Of a stretch of 50,914 nt of DNA, positions 34,725-43,398 are shown one piece after another. Origin of the DNA: Planctomycetaceae bacterium (GTDB lineage: Bacteria > Planctomycetota > SZUA-567); contig JAJQBO010000027.1 in assembly GCA_021203245.1 (NCBI GenBank), forward strand, positions 1-50,914, written 5' to 3'. A program made the translations under genes and the position numbers. Within the stretch, counting starts at the first letter, position 1; every line of letters begins with the position of its first letter. The notes below the pieces were generated by a model. That model was not told where the DNA came from. It saw only the letters and a list, made by a program, of their open reading frames with translations, and ran no database searches.

Positions 34725-36207
34725 TGTGCCCCTCCACGGCGTATTTCATGACCTGTTCCTGCGAGAAATCCTTCTTGTCCAGGATGCCGGTTACCCTGCC
34801 CTTGCTCAGCACCACCACTCGATCCGACATACCGAGGAGTTCTTCCATTTCAGAGGAAATCATGATGACCGACTTGCCGCTTTCGGCAAACCTGGACATC
34901 AGTTTGTAGATCTCCTGCTTCGCGCCAACATCGATGCCGCGCGTCGGCTCGTCGAAAATCAATATCTCCGGATCCGTACCCAGCCATTTGCCCAGCACCA
35001 CCTTTTGCTGGTTGCCGCCGCTGAGGTTACGGGCGAGCTGGCGCAAACTGGGCGTTTTAATGTTGAGATTGTCGATTTGGGTCTGGGTAAAGGTTTCTTC
35101 CGAGCGCTTATTGAGAAAAGAACGGCTGGACAGTTTTTTCACCGAGGCCACGGTAATATTGTCTCGGACAGACATGTTAAGTATCAGGCCCTGCGTCTTT
35201 CTATCTTCCGGGACAAGCGATATTCCCCTGGCGATGGCGTCTCCGGGGGTTTTCGGATGCAGCGGCTTGCCATGCAGGCGAATTTCGCCGCCGGTGCGCT
35301 GCGCACTGCCGAAGATCAGGGCGGCGAGTTCGGTTCGACCGGCGCCGACAAGACCGCCGAGTCCGAGGATTTCTCCTCTTTTCAGGGAGAACGTGATGTT
35401 CTTGACCCCGTTTCCGGTGACGTTGTCCACCTCAAGCACCACGTCCCCGCCACCGGTCTTCCGTTCCGGATAGGTCTCACTGAGGGTACGGCCGACCATA
35501 AGGCTGATAAGCCCTTCCTTGTCCGTGTCGGCGATGTTCCTGGTTGTGATGTATTGCCCGTCGCGCAGGACCGAGACCCGGTCCGCAATCATGAATATCT
35601 CGTCCAACCGATGGGTAATATAGATAATCGCCACGCCTTCTCGTTTAAGCGTGCCCACGATCTGAAGCATGGAATCAACCTCATTGGTGGTGAGAGGGGC
35701 GGACGGTTCATCCATGATGAGAATCTTCGGATTGCTCGCCACCGCCTTGGCGATCTCGACGATCTGCTGGTAACCGGTAGTCAACGTCGCCACCTTGGCC
35801 ATGGGGTTGATGTCGATGTTCAACCGCTTGAAGAGGGTTGCGGCCTGGCGGTTCATCTCCCGGAAGTCGCAGAACCAGCCATGGCGAATGAATTTGCCGA
35901 GGAAAATGTTCTCCGCCGCCGTCATGACCGGAACCAGAGTGAACTCCTGATACACCACGGCGATGCCGTTGTCGCTGGCCTCTGCCGGCGTCAGCATGGG
36001 ATATGATTTTCCGCCGATGACAATTGATCCGCTGGTCGGCTCGATAGCACCGGACGCGGTTTTAATCAGCGTCGATTTTCCCGCCCCGTTTTCGCCGACA
36101 AGAGCATGCACCTCGCCCGGCCTGAACTGCAACGTCACGTTATCAAGCGCCTTGACGCCGGGGTACAGCTTGGTGATGTTTTGTAATTCGAGGATGTATT
36201 CGCTCAT
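34690..36207 (-). CDS. Sugar ABC importer ATPase (RbsA/MglA-like, tandem cassettes)
   Basis: ATG 36207 (MSEYILELQNITKLYPG). The 505-residue protein carries two ABC cassettes. The first has Walker A GENGAGKST, a Q-loop YQEF, a changed signature LTTGYQQIVEIAKA (usual L-S-x-G-Q-x-Q), and Walker B ILIMDEPSAPLT. The second has the degenerate Walker A typical of this family (GLVGAGRTEL), signature LSGGNQQKV and ILIFDEPTRGIDVG. The fused double ATPase is the mark of CUT2 (ribose/galactose/inositol) importers. It is first in its operon, before the permease, binding protein and NagB-like gene. Confidence 0.94.
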   Translation of the reverse strand: MSEYILELQNITKLYPGVKALDNVTLQFRPGEVHALVGENGAGKSTLIKTASGAIEPTSGSIVIGGKSYPMLTPAEASDNGIAVVYQEFTLVPVMTAAENIFLGKFIRHGWFCDFREMNRQAATLFKRLNIDINPMAKVATLTTGYQQIVEIAKAVASNPKILIMDEPSAPLTTNEVDSMLQIVGTLKREGVAIIYITHRLDEIFMIADRVSVLRDGQYITTRNIADTDKEGLISLMVGRTLSETYPERKTGGGDVVLEVDNVTGNGVKNITFSLKRGEILGLGGLVGAGRTELAALIFGSAQRTGGEIRLHGKPLHPKTPGDAIARGISLVPEDRKTQGLILNMSVRDNITVASVKKLSSRSFLNKRSEETFTQTQIDNLNIKTPSLRQLARNLSGGNQQKVVLGKWLGTDPEILIFDEPTRGIDVGAKQEIYKLMSRFAESGKSVIMISSEMEELLGMSDRVVVLSKGRVTGILDKKDFSQEQVMKYAVEGHNVAKRDQLQIQ

Positions 36208-36945
36208 GAAGTCCCGCCTGTTTGTCACCGGTTACCGGTTGTGGCGCGGTCGATTACTCTGGGCACCATTGAAATACTTTCTTCCCTTTGCCATTCATCC
36301 AGATTGGTATCACGAAAGCGATGAATGCGAAGTTTTCATCTAAAGCGGCGTCTGTCCGGAAGTTTGAATTGCGGCACGGGCCAGGGTCGGGTAGTGAGGT
36401 GACGATGACGGCGATTCGGGAGCGGGTAAATGAACATATCTTAGGGAGATAGACATCGCCGGGCCACGGATTAACTTAATGACCCTTACTAAGTATTCCT
36501 TATACCCCATGATCCTGCTTAGTCAACTCGCAAATAAGAAATAGTGACATTTCCAAGCGACTCAGGGTGGCCGCTCATCATGCGAGGGATCTGCTTATTT
36601 TTACGCAAACACGCAGTAACCTGTTCTTATAAAATGCCTGACACTGCGCGAGAAAACAGTCCGATTCTCTCATTCCATTCTCAGGACGATACGGGGCTCT
36701 CCTGCCGGAATCTTACGACGGCATATATTTCATTTCTAATTATTTGACTAAGGTTCCTAATGGGTTATTATTAAGGAGTCCTTAGTAAGACGCTGCTCCC
36801 TAGCCGCCACACATTTTCCGCCCATATTTCACCTTACCCCTGGACGCCGGGATGACGGGAGGGATAGGGAACCCTCCTGATGAAAACCGTCGAAAACATG
36901 AGACCGGAACCGATTCAGTGACACGGATAAGGAGAGGAAGGTTCG
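36208..36945. other. 738-base divergent intergenic region, partly AT-rich
   Basis: The gap separates the minus-strand importer operon from the plus-strand dehydrogenase gene. Its middle (about 36430-36790) is clearly more AT-rich than the genes around it. Next to the importer start is a tandem ACCGGTT ACCGGTT (36228-36241), which could be an operator. A plus-strand promoter and a palindrome are listed separately (36744-36784); the related string ACTAAG also occurs at 36488-36493. I find no convincing gene: the short open frames lack ribosome sites and family likeness. The importer operon's own promoter is not obvious. Confidence 0.5.
36744..36784 (+). promoter_or_regulatory. Sigma-70-type promoter with palindromic operator at the start site
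   Basis: TTGACT (36744-36749) and TATTAT (36766-36771) are 16 bases apart. The perfect palindrome TAAGGA-G-TCCTTA (36772-36784) sits where transcription would begin, a classical repressor position. An outer inverted pair, ACTAAGG (36747-36753) and CCTTAGT (36780-36786), overlaps the -35 box and the palindrome. The leader to the ATG at 36946 would be about 165 bases. The binding protein is unknown; the ROK regulator at 30297-31454 is one candidate. Confidence 0.55.
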
Positions 36946-37977
36946 ATGAAAACACCTATTCGAATGGCGATAGTAGGCGCGGGATTATGGGGAAAGGCGC
37001 ACGCAAGCATCTACCGTGAACATCCCGAGACTACGCCTGTCGCTATATGCGATCTCGATCGGGGGAAGGCCGAAGCTTTTGCGGCAGAGTTCGGGCTGGA
37101 CCAAATCTATACCGATTATCACGAAATGCTCGCGAAATGCGGCTGCGACGCCGTCGCCATAGTAACGCCCGATTTTCTCCATGCCGACATCGCCATAGCC
37201 GCCGCCACCGCCAAAAAGCACATGATTATCGAAAAACCTCTGGCCACCACCCGCTCCGACGTCATGAGGATGCTCGACGCGATAGAGGGGAATGGCGTTC
37301 GAGCGATGGTCGATTTGCACAACCGTTGGAACCCGCCGTTCAATTCCGTCAAACAACTGGTGTCGAGCGGGAAATACGGCACGCCCACCAATGCCCACTT
37401 CTGCATGAACGACAATCTCTGGGTTGCAATCGACATGCTCTCATGGGTGGCCAAGTCGTCGATACTCTGGTTTCTTGGCAGCCATTCCCTCGACACCATG
37501 AACTGGCTTATTGACGATTACCCGGTCGAGGTATACGCCGTCAAGAACGAAGGCAAACTCAAGTCCCTCGGCATAGACGCGGTTGACACCTACATGACCA
37601 TGATCAAATACCGGAACGGTGCGGTGGCGCAAATGGAGAATTCGTGGGTCACGCCCAACGGCAATCCCAACGTCAATGATTTCAAATTCTATATGCTGTG
37701 TACCGACGGAAAATTCGACGTCGATTGTTCCAGCTTCAACCTCTGTCAGGTCACGGACAGCCAGCGCATGATCAGCCACGACATTCTGGTGAAGAACTAT
37801 GTCTTCGACAGGTGCCGGGGCTTTGCCTACGAGAGTATTCGAAGCTTTGTCGACAAACTGGCGTCGGGCGAGGAGTTCCACGTCACTCTGCGGGAAGCCG
37901 CTAATGTGTCGCTTGCCATCCTTGCCATCCTCGAATCCGCCGAGTCAGGCAAAATCACCGCCGTGGAACGCGTATGA
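36946..37977 (+). CDS. Gfo/Idh/MocA-family sugar dehydrogenase
   Basis: ATG 36946 follows GGAGAGGAAGG. The 343-residue protein opens with a Rossmann fold for NAD(P): RMAIVGAGLWGKAHASIY, then VAICDLDRGKAEAFAAEFG, CDAVAIVTPDFLHADIAIAAATAKKH and the EKP motif (IIEKPLA), whose lysine is catalytic in this family. The C-terminal half supplies the second lobe, with GSHSLDTMNWLIDDYPVEVYAV (the usual G-x-H-x-x-D segment). Members oxidise or epimerise sugars, inositols and their derivatives. It heads a plus-strand run with two SDR genes, facing the sugar importer operon, so all probably act on the same imported sugar. Confidence 0.92.
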   Translation: MKTPIRMAIVGAGLWGKAHASIYREHPETTPVAICDLDRGKAEAFAAEFGLDQIYTDYHEMLAKCGCDAVAIVTPDFLHADIAIAAATAKKHMIIEKPLATTRSDVMRMLDAIEGNGVRAMVDLHNRWNPPFNSVKQLVSSGKYGTPTNAHFCMNDNLWVAIDMLSWVAKSSILWFLGSHSLDTMNWLIDDYPVEVYAVKNEGKLKSLGIDAVDTYMTMIKYRNGAVAQMENSWVTPNGNPNVNDFKFYMLCTDGKFDVDCSSFNLCQVTDSQRMISHDILVKNYVFDRCRGFAYESIRSFVDKLASGEEFHVTLREAANVSLAILAILESAESGKITAVERV

Positions 37978-38013
37978 AACCATTTTTGCTCCATAACCAA
38001 TCGGGAGGTGTTC

Positions 38014-38797
38014 ATGACAAAAGGTTTTGACCTGACGGGGAAAATCGCCGTGGTCACTGGTGCCGGCCGGGGCATTGGCAAGGAGTTCGCCCGGAGCCTG
38101 GCGCTGGCCGGGGCCGACGTGTTTATTCTTGCCCGCAACATGGCACGGCTGGAAAAGACGGCCGGGGAACTGCGCACTGAAACGGGCCGCACTATTTGGA
38201 CCCACCCTCTCGACGTCGCCGACGAGGCGTCTGTCGAGGCCGCGGCCGAGTTCGTCCTCAAGACCGCCGGCCGGCTGGATATCCTTGTCAACAACTCCGC
38301 CCTGGGGCGCGGCCAAACGCCGCTCGAGCAGACAAGCCTGGACGAGTGGACCACGACCATGACGACCAACGTCACGGGCACGTTTCTCTGCATGAAGCAT
38401 TTCGGGCGCATCATGATCGCCCGGCAATCCGGCTCAGTCATCAATCTTGGCTCGATGGGCGGATCGTCATGCCTGAAAAACTGCTGTACCGGCGCGTATG
38501 ACGTGTCGAAAGCGGCTGTCGAATGCCTGACCCGGTGCATGGCCGGAGAATGGGGAAAATACAACATCCGCGTCAATTCGATCTGTCCCGGATACACCCT
38601 GACCGAAATCAATGAAGACTTTTTGGCCGATCCACAAAACAGCGGTTTTTTTGGAGAAGTCTCTCGAGCATATCCCGTTATCCCGCTGGGCCAAACCCGC
38701 CGAAATGGGCGATATCGCCGTCTTTCTCGCGGGTGATGCATCCAGTTATGTGACCGGTGCCAATATTGTCGCGGACGGCGGCTACCGGATTTATTAG
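38014..38797 (+). pseudogene. Short-chain dehydrogenase/reductase, frameshifted at a T run
   Basis: ATG 38014 has GGGAGG five bases upstream, 37 bases after the dehydrogenase gene. SDR landmarks: VVTGAGRGIG cofactor loop, DILVNNSALG, catalytic Ser in NLGSMGGS, and YDVSK (Tyr-x-x-x-Lys). After DPQNSGF the frame breaks at seven T (38646-38652). With six T it continues LEKSLEHIPLSRWAKPAEMGDIAVFLAGDASSY and ends NIVADGGYRIY at TAG 38795-38797, about 260 residues, as usual for the family. The unrepaired frame would end in an unrelated tail at 38736 and lose the C-terminal dimer segment. The TAG stop is the first three bases of the MITE-like element. Confidence 0.86.
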
Positions 38798-38898
38798 CGC
38801 TTTTTAAATAATGACTGGTTCCTGCCCGCGTTTTACGGTTATTACTGGAACAACCGAAAAGCGAAGGGGAAGGTTCACATTCAATTTAAAACGCTATA
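38795..38898. mobile_element. MITE-like element, copy 2
   Basis: A 104-bp copy of the element at 31617-31718, same orientation, about 90 percent identical. The left end TAGCGCTTTTTAAAT and the right end AATTTAAAACGCTATA are imperfect inverted repeats, with TA at both borders. It lies between the two SDR genes and supplies the stop codon of the first. The next gene's ATG is 50 bases beyond the right end. Confidence 0.75.
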
Positions 38899-38948
38899 GC
38901 GCACTCCCGTCGATGGCCGTCGGTGTTTCGAATGAGAAGGAACGTACT

Positions 38949-39716
38949 ATGCGTCTTGAAAACAAGATTGCGGTTATAACCGGAGCGGGAAGCGGAATTG
39001 GCCTTGCGGCGGCTGAGCTGTTTGGAAGCGAGGGCGCGACCGTACTTATTCTCGATAAAAACGGAGACAGCGCCACAGCGGCGAAAAAGAAGATTGTCGA
39101 TGCCGGGGGAAGGGCCGAAGCGTATAGAGTCGATGTCGCCGACTGGCAGGCGGTTGAGGCGGTATTTGCCCGTTTAGCCAGGGATTATGGCGGCATCGAC
39201 GTTCTCTATAACAACGCGTCGGTGTTTTTTGGGGAAAAGGACGCCGCTATCGAGACACTGGAGGCGGAGGTGCTCGAAACCATTCTCCGGATCAATCTCT
39301 TCGGCTTGATGTACTGTACGAAATATGCCATTCCGCTCCTGCGGAAGCGTGGAGGCGGCGTGATCATCAACACGTCATCGAGTTGCGGTCTGATAGGTAT
39401 CCCAAACTGTGATGCGTATTCCGCCTCCAAGGGCGCCACCGTCGCCCTCACGAGGTCGTTCGCCGTTGAGTACGGGCCTGAGAACATCCGCTGCAATTGC
39501 ATCGCCCCTGCCGCCATCCTGACGCCGATGGTGTATGAAAGCGATCTCAACAAGCCTACCTTTGACGAACAAAAGTTCCTTTCGACCGGAACGCCGCTCC
39601 GCCGGTGGGGCAAGCCGGAAGACATCGCCAATATTGCGCTGTTCCTGGCCGGTAAGGAAAGTAGCTATCTCAATGGTGCAATCATCGTAGCCGACGGCGG
39701 AATCACAATAGCATGA
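38949..39716 (+). CDS. Short-chain dehydrogenase/reductase
   Basis: The start is ATG 38949 (MRLENKIAVITGAGSGIG) with AAGGA upstream; the open frame reaches back through the MITE-like element but that part is not coding. The 255-residue protein has the cofactor loop TGAGSGIG, VDVADW (Asp of the adenine pocket), VLYNNAS, catalytic Ser in NTSSSCG and YSASK, and ends IIVADGGITIA, all typical of classical SDRs. The acidic Asp at the end of the second strand (LILDKNG) favours NAD over NADP. It probably works with the preceding dehydrogenases on a sugar or polyol. The frame is intact. Confidence 0.92.
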   Translation: MRLENKIAVITGAGSGIGLAAAELFGSEGATVLILDKNGDSATAAKKKIVDAGGRAEAYRVDVADWQAVEAVFARLARDYGGIDVLYNNASVFFGEKDAAIETLEAEVLETILRINLFGLMYCTKYAIPLLRKRGGGVIINTSSSCGLIGIPNCDAYSASKGATVALTRSFAVEYGPENIRCNCIAPAAILTPMVYESDLNKPTFDEQKFLSTGTPLRRWGKPEDIANIALFLAGKESSYLNGAIIVADGGITIA

Positions 39717-39772
39717 GAAGTACAACGGGTCATTGAAGGAACGACATGGTATACGTATTTCCCGTACCCGTG

Positions 39773-40783
39773 CTATCTCGTGCGCGTGGCGTTTGCGTTG
39801 CAGTCGATAATAACGGCCGCCAGGATTATGCACCCCTTCATTATCAACTGCCAGTATGGTGAAATGTCCAGCAGATTCATGCCGTTGTTAATCAGCCCGA
39901 TCAACACCGCACCCGCCATGGTTCCCACTATGGTTCCATAGCCGCCGTTCATATTGGTGCCGCCCACCACACAGGCGGTTATGGCATCGAGCTCATAGCC
40001 GTCCCCGGCGTTCGGCTGGCCCGAACCGAGCCGGCTCGCCAGAATAATCCCCGCCACGGCGGCGCCCACACTGCACAGGGCGAACACAAGCAGTTTGGTG
40101 CGGAATACATTGACGCCTGCCAGCAGTGCCGCCTCTTCGTTGCCACCCAGTGCGTAAATACGCCTCCCCCAGATGGTGAACTTGGTCAGATAGAAATACA
40201 CCACCGCCACCAGGATCATGACAACCACCGGGACCGGCACCGTCCAGGCGACAAGCCCGTTGCCGAGGAAGAGGAAGGTATCATCGTCGTTGAAAATAGG
40301 CACACCGTCGACGATCAGCAACGCCGCGCCCCGGATGACGATCATCGACACCAGGGTCGCCACAAAGGCCGGTATTTTGAACCAGGCGATGATAAAACCG
40401 TTCAGCAGCCCGATGCCCAAACCCATCGCCACCACCACGCCGATGCACGCGGGCAGGCTCACGCCATAATCGACGAACAACGTGCACAGAACCACGCCGG
40501 ACAGCGCCACGACCGACCCGACCGACAGATCGATGCCGGTGATGACGATAGTCAAGGTCATGCCGAACGCAATGATGGCGTTTGTCGAGACCTGGTTCAG
40601 GATGTTCAGTATGTTGCCGGCGCTCAGAAACACCCACCCATCGGTATAATTTTGATATTGCATCACGTCGCATACGGCGAACAGCCCGACGGCGATGAGA
40701 AGGATAAGGATATGCAAGGCCGACCAGCCATTCTTGAAGGAGGGGCTGTCGGCGGCGTCCAGCGATTTGGTCACCTCAGGCAT
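39773..40783 (-). CDS. Sugar ABC importer permease (RbsC-like), second of two
   Basis: ATG 40783 (GGGAGG eight bases upstream) overlaps the ATPase stop by eight bases. The 336-residue membrane protein has about nine helices and the RbsC marks IIAFGMTLTIVITGIDLSVGSVVALSG, GLLNGFIIAWFKIPAFVATLVSM, ALGGNEEAALLAGV (the cytoplasmic EAA-like loop), ITACVVGGTNMNGGYGTIVGT and INNGMNLLDISPYWQ. It is intact, unlike the first permease of this operon at 42333-43370. Last gene of the glycyl-radical-enzyme operon, convergent with the SDR gene that ends at 39716. Confidence 0.93.
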   Translation of the reverse strand: MPEVTKSLDAADSPSFKNGWSALHILILLIAVGLFAVCDVMQYQNYTDGWVFLSAGNILNILNQVSTNAIIAFGMTLTIVITGIDLSVGSVVALSGVVLCTLFVDYGVSLPACIGVVVAMGLGIGLLNGFIIAWFKIPAFVATLVSMIVIRGAALLIVDGVPIFNDDDTFLFLGNGLVAWTVPVPVVVMILVAVVYFYLTKFTIWGRRIYALGGNEEAALLAGVNVFRTKLLVFALCSVGAAVAGIILASRLGSGQPNAGDGYELDAITACVVGGTNMNGGYGTIVGTMAGAVLIGLINNGMNLLDISPYWQLIMKGCIILAAVIIDCNANATRTR

Positions 40784-42299
40784 GTTTACTCCCTCCCGCC
40801 GCATGGGTCATAATCGATTCCTGGGTCGCTTCACGGCGGTCCAGGATGGCAACCAGCCTTTTTTCCCGCATGACCGCCACCCGGTCGGACATGCCGAGCA
40901 CCTCGGGCAGATCGGATGAAATCATGATAATCGCCACGCCGGCCGCAGCCAGTTCCCGCATGATGGCGTAAATTTCCGCCTTTGCCCCCACGTCGATGCC
41001 GCGGGTGGGTTCGTCCAGGATGATCATCTTCGGTTTTCGGCTGAGCCATCGGGCGAGGATGATTTTCTGCTGATTGCCGCCGGAAAGCGCCCGCGCCGAA
41101 ACATGCCCGCCGGGGGTCTTGATGCGCAACCTGGCGATGCCCTGGTCCACCATCTCGCGGACGCTTTTCTTTTTGAGAACGCCCCGCACCGAGACCTGCG
41201 TATAGTTCGAGGCGGAAATATTGTCCGTGATGGAATGGTCGAGAGACAAGCCCTCAAGCTTGCGATCCTCCGGGACAAAGGCGATGCCGTGGTTTATCGC
41301 GGCGCTGCACGAGGATGCGTCAATGCTTTCGCCGTTCAGAGACATGGATCCGCCGACAAGCGGATAGACGCCGAAGATGAGCTTGGCCATTTCTGTCCGG
41401 CCCGACCCGACCAGCCCGGCGAAGCCGAGGATTTCCCCTTGCCGGACGGTAAAGCTGCTCGGTTCCACAACGCCGGGCGAATGCACCTCCTTCGCCTCAA
41501 ACACCACCGGCGCGTCGTCCGGCACGCCGGGCGCATGCGGATAAATGTTGTCGAACGAGCGCCCGACCATCATCTCTACCAGGCGATCTTCGGAAATGTC
41601 CTTTACCGCCGAATCGCCGATATACTGGCCGTCGCGGAGCACGGTGACGCGGTTGCAGGCGCGATAAATCTCCTGCATTTTATGGGAAATGTAGATGATG
41701 CTGACGTCCTGCGCCTTCAGCCGTTCGATAAGCCCGTACAGCACCTCCTCCTCCTCTGCGGCGGTGAGGGAGGACGTCGGCTCATCCATGACGATGATGC
41801 GCGCGTTCTGGCTGATTGCCTTGGCGATCTCCACCATCTGCTTTTGCGCGGGCGAGAGGTTGCGCATGGGCACGCGGGGATCGATATCCAGCTCGAGACT
41901 CTGGAGGATGGCGCGGGTTTTATCCTCCGCCTCGCGATCGTTTATGTAGCCGCAGGTGCGGACGTTTTCCCGTCCGAGAAAAACATTGGCGACCACACTG
42001 AGGTTTTCGCAGAGGTTGAGTTCCTGGTGGATAATGCTTATGCCGGCGTCGCGGGCGGTATTGGTGTCGGGGAAGGACACCTCCTCACCGTCCATGATAA
42101 TCTGCCCCGCGTCCGGGCTGTAGATGCCTGAAAGGATTTTCATGAGCGTCGACTTGCCGGCGCCGTTCTCGCCCATGAGCGCGAGCACCTCGCCCTTATA
42201 GAGCGAGAAGTCGACGCCGTCCAGCGCCTTGACGCCGGGGAACGACTTGCCTATGCCGCGCATTTCCAGAATAGGCTGTGATTGGGTCGCTGTTGTCAT
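40776..42299 (-). CDS. Sugar ABC importer ATPase (RbsA-like, tandem cassettes)
   Basis: ATG 42299 follows GGAGAGAG. The 507-residue protein has two ABC cassettes: the first with Walker A GENGAGKST, IIHQEL, LSPAQKQMVEIAKA and IIVMDEPTSSLT; the second with GLVGSGRTEM, LSGGNQQKI and IILDEPTRGIDVG. It is a CUT2-type fused ATPase for a monosaccharide or polyol importer. It sits between two permease genes, suggesting a heterodimeric membrane part. It differs clearly in sequence from the other RbsA-like ATPase at 34690-36207, so the two importers are separate systems. Confidence 0.94.
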   Translation of the reverse strand: MTTATQSQPILEMRGIGKSFPGVKALDGVDFSLYKGEVLALMGENGAGKSTLMKILSGIYSPDAGQIIMDGEEVSFPDTNTARDAGISIIHQELNLCENLSVVANVFLGRENVRTCGYINDREAEDKTRAILQSLELDIDPRVPMRNLSPAQKQMVEIAKAISQNARIIVMDEPTSSLTAAEEEEVLYGLIERLKAQDVSIIYISHKMQEIYRACNRVTVLRDGQYIGDSAVKDISEDRLVEMMVGRSFDNIYPHAPGVPDDAPVVFEAKEVHSPGVVEPSSFTVRQGEILGFAGLVGSGRTEMAKLIFGVYPLVGGSMSLNGESIDASSCSAAINHGIAFVPEDRKLEGLSLDHSITDNISASNYTQVSVRGVLKKKSVREMVDQGIARLRIKTPGGHVSARALSGGNQQKIILARWLSRKPKMIILDEPTRGIDVGAKAEIYAIMRELAAAGVAIIMISSDLPEVLGMSDRVAVMREKRLVAILDRREATQESIMTHAAGGSKHA

Positions 42300-42332
42300 G
42301 TGCACTCTCTCCAAAATAGGGATGCCGGAGGG

Positions 42333-43370
42333 TTACTTGCGCTTGGAGCCGAAGCCGGAATAATCCGAACTCAGGATCACCGCCAGCAGGATGATGAGTC
42401 CCTTGGCGAGATATTGGAAGTAGGGCGAAATGCCCATCAGGTTCATGCCGTTGGCGATAAGGCCGATGGTGATTGCGCCGAGCAGTGTGCCGATTATTGT
42501 CCCCCTGCCGCCCGCGAATGAGGTGCCGCCCACCACGACGGCGGCGATTGCATCCATCTCGTATCCGGTGCCGATATTGGGCGAACCGGAACCGAGCCGC
42601 GACGCGACCATGATCGACCCGATACCGGTCATCACTCCCATGATGCCGAAGATGGCGAGCCGCATAAATTTCGGCTGAATGCCCACCAGTTTCGCCGCTT
42701 CCTCGTTGCCGCCGAGGAAATACACCTTCCGACCGAAAGTCGTCATGCTCATGACGAACTGGAACACGATAAAAATCGCCAGCATGACAAGGACCGACCA
42801 CGGCACCGGGAAGAAGTGAAGATCGAGGAAGCCCTTCCCGACCACCCGGAACGACCGATCGCTGATGAATTTCGCCCTGCCGTCCACCATGAGAAAGGCG
42901 AGTCACCGGAAAATGGTCAAACTGCCCGGGGTGGCGATAAACGCGGGCAAGCGGAAAACCGACACGAGCGAGCCGTTCAACAGTCCGGTGATGCCGCCCG
43001 CCATGATGGTGAGGATATAACACAGCCATAAGGGGAGCTTGGCATCGACAAAAAGGATGGACAGGAAGACGCCGGTTGCGGCGACAACCGATCCGACGGA
43101 AAGGTCGATGCCCTTGGTCAGAATAATAAGCGTCATGCCGAAGGCGATGACGGCGTTGATGCTGACCTGGTTCAAGACGTTCGAAATGTTACGGCGGGTA
43201 AGGAAAACCCATTCCCCGCTGACATTGCCGACGCCGCCGATATCCGCCAGGAGCCAGATGAGCGCCGCGATGGCGGCGAGAACATAGACGAGTTTGTTCA
43301 TCTTTCCGAAGAGCGAGGTTCCGCCGCCGGCCCGGACGGCCGGCTCTGCCATTTTCCCGATAGTACTCAT
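42333..43370 (-). pseudogene. Sugar ABC importer permease (RbsC-like), interrupted by in-frame TGA
   Basis: ATG 43370 has GGAGG ten bases upstream. The frame is continuous to 42333 (345 positions) apart from TGA at 42903-42905, position 156. Before it: VIAFGMTLIILTKGIDLSVGSVVAATG and LPAFIATPGSLTIFR; after it: LAFLMVDGRAKFIS, LGGNEEAAKLVGI, MDAIAAVVVGGTSFAGGRGTIIGT and LIANGMNLMGISPYFQ. Relatives have glycine at the stop position (FRG), so a GGA-to-TGA change explains it. An internal ATG at 42890 could restart but lacks a ribosome site. This would leave the importer relying on the second permease. Confidence 0.87.
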
Positions 43371-43398
43371 GCGCGTGTTTCCTCCGGTCTGCTATGGT

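Noticed and set aside
36544-36747. Small open frame of 67 codons in the AT-rich gap
   Set aside because: No ribosome site, no family likeness, and it ends in the -35 region of a likely promoter.
42903-42905. TGA recoded as glycine or selenocysteine
   Set aside because: TGA ends several ordinary genes here (for example 15892-15894 and 7301-7303), so genome-wide recoding is not supported, and the position is not a known Sec site.
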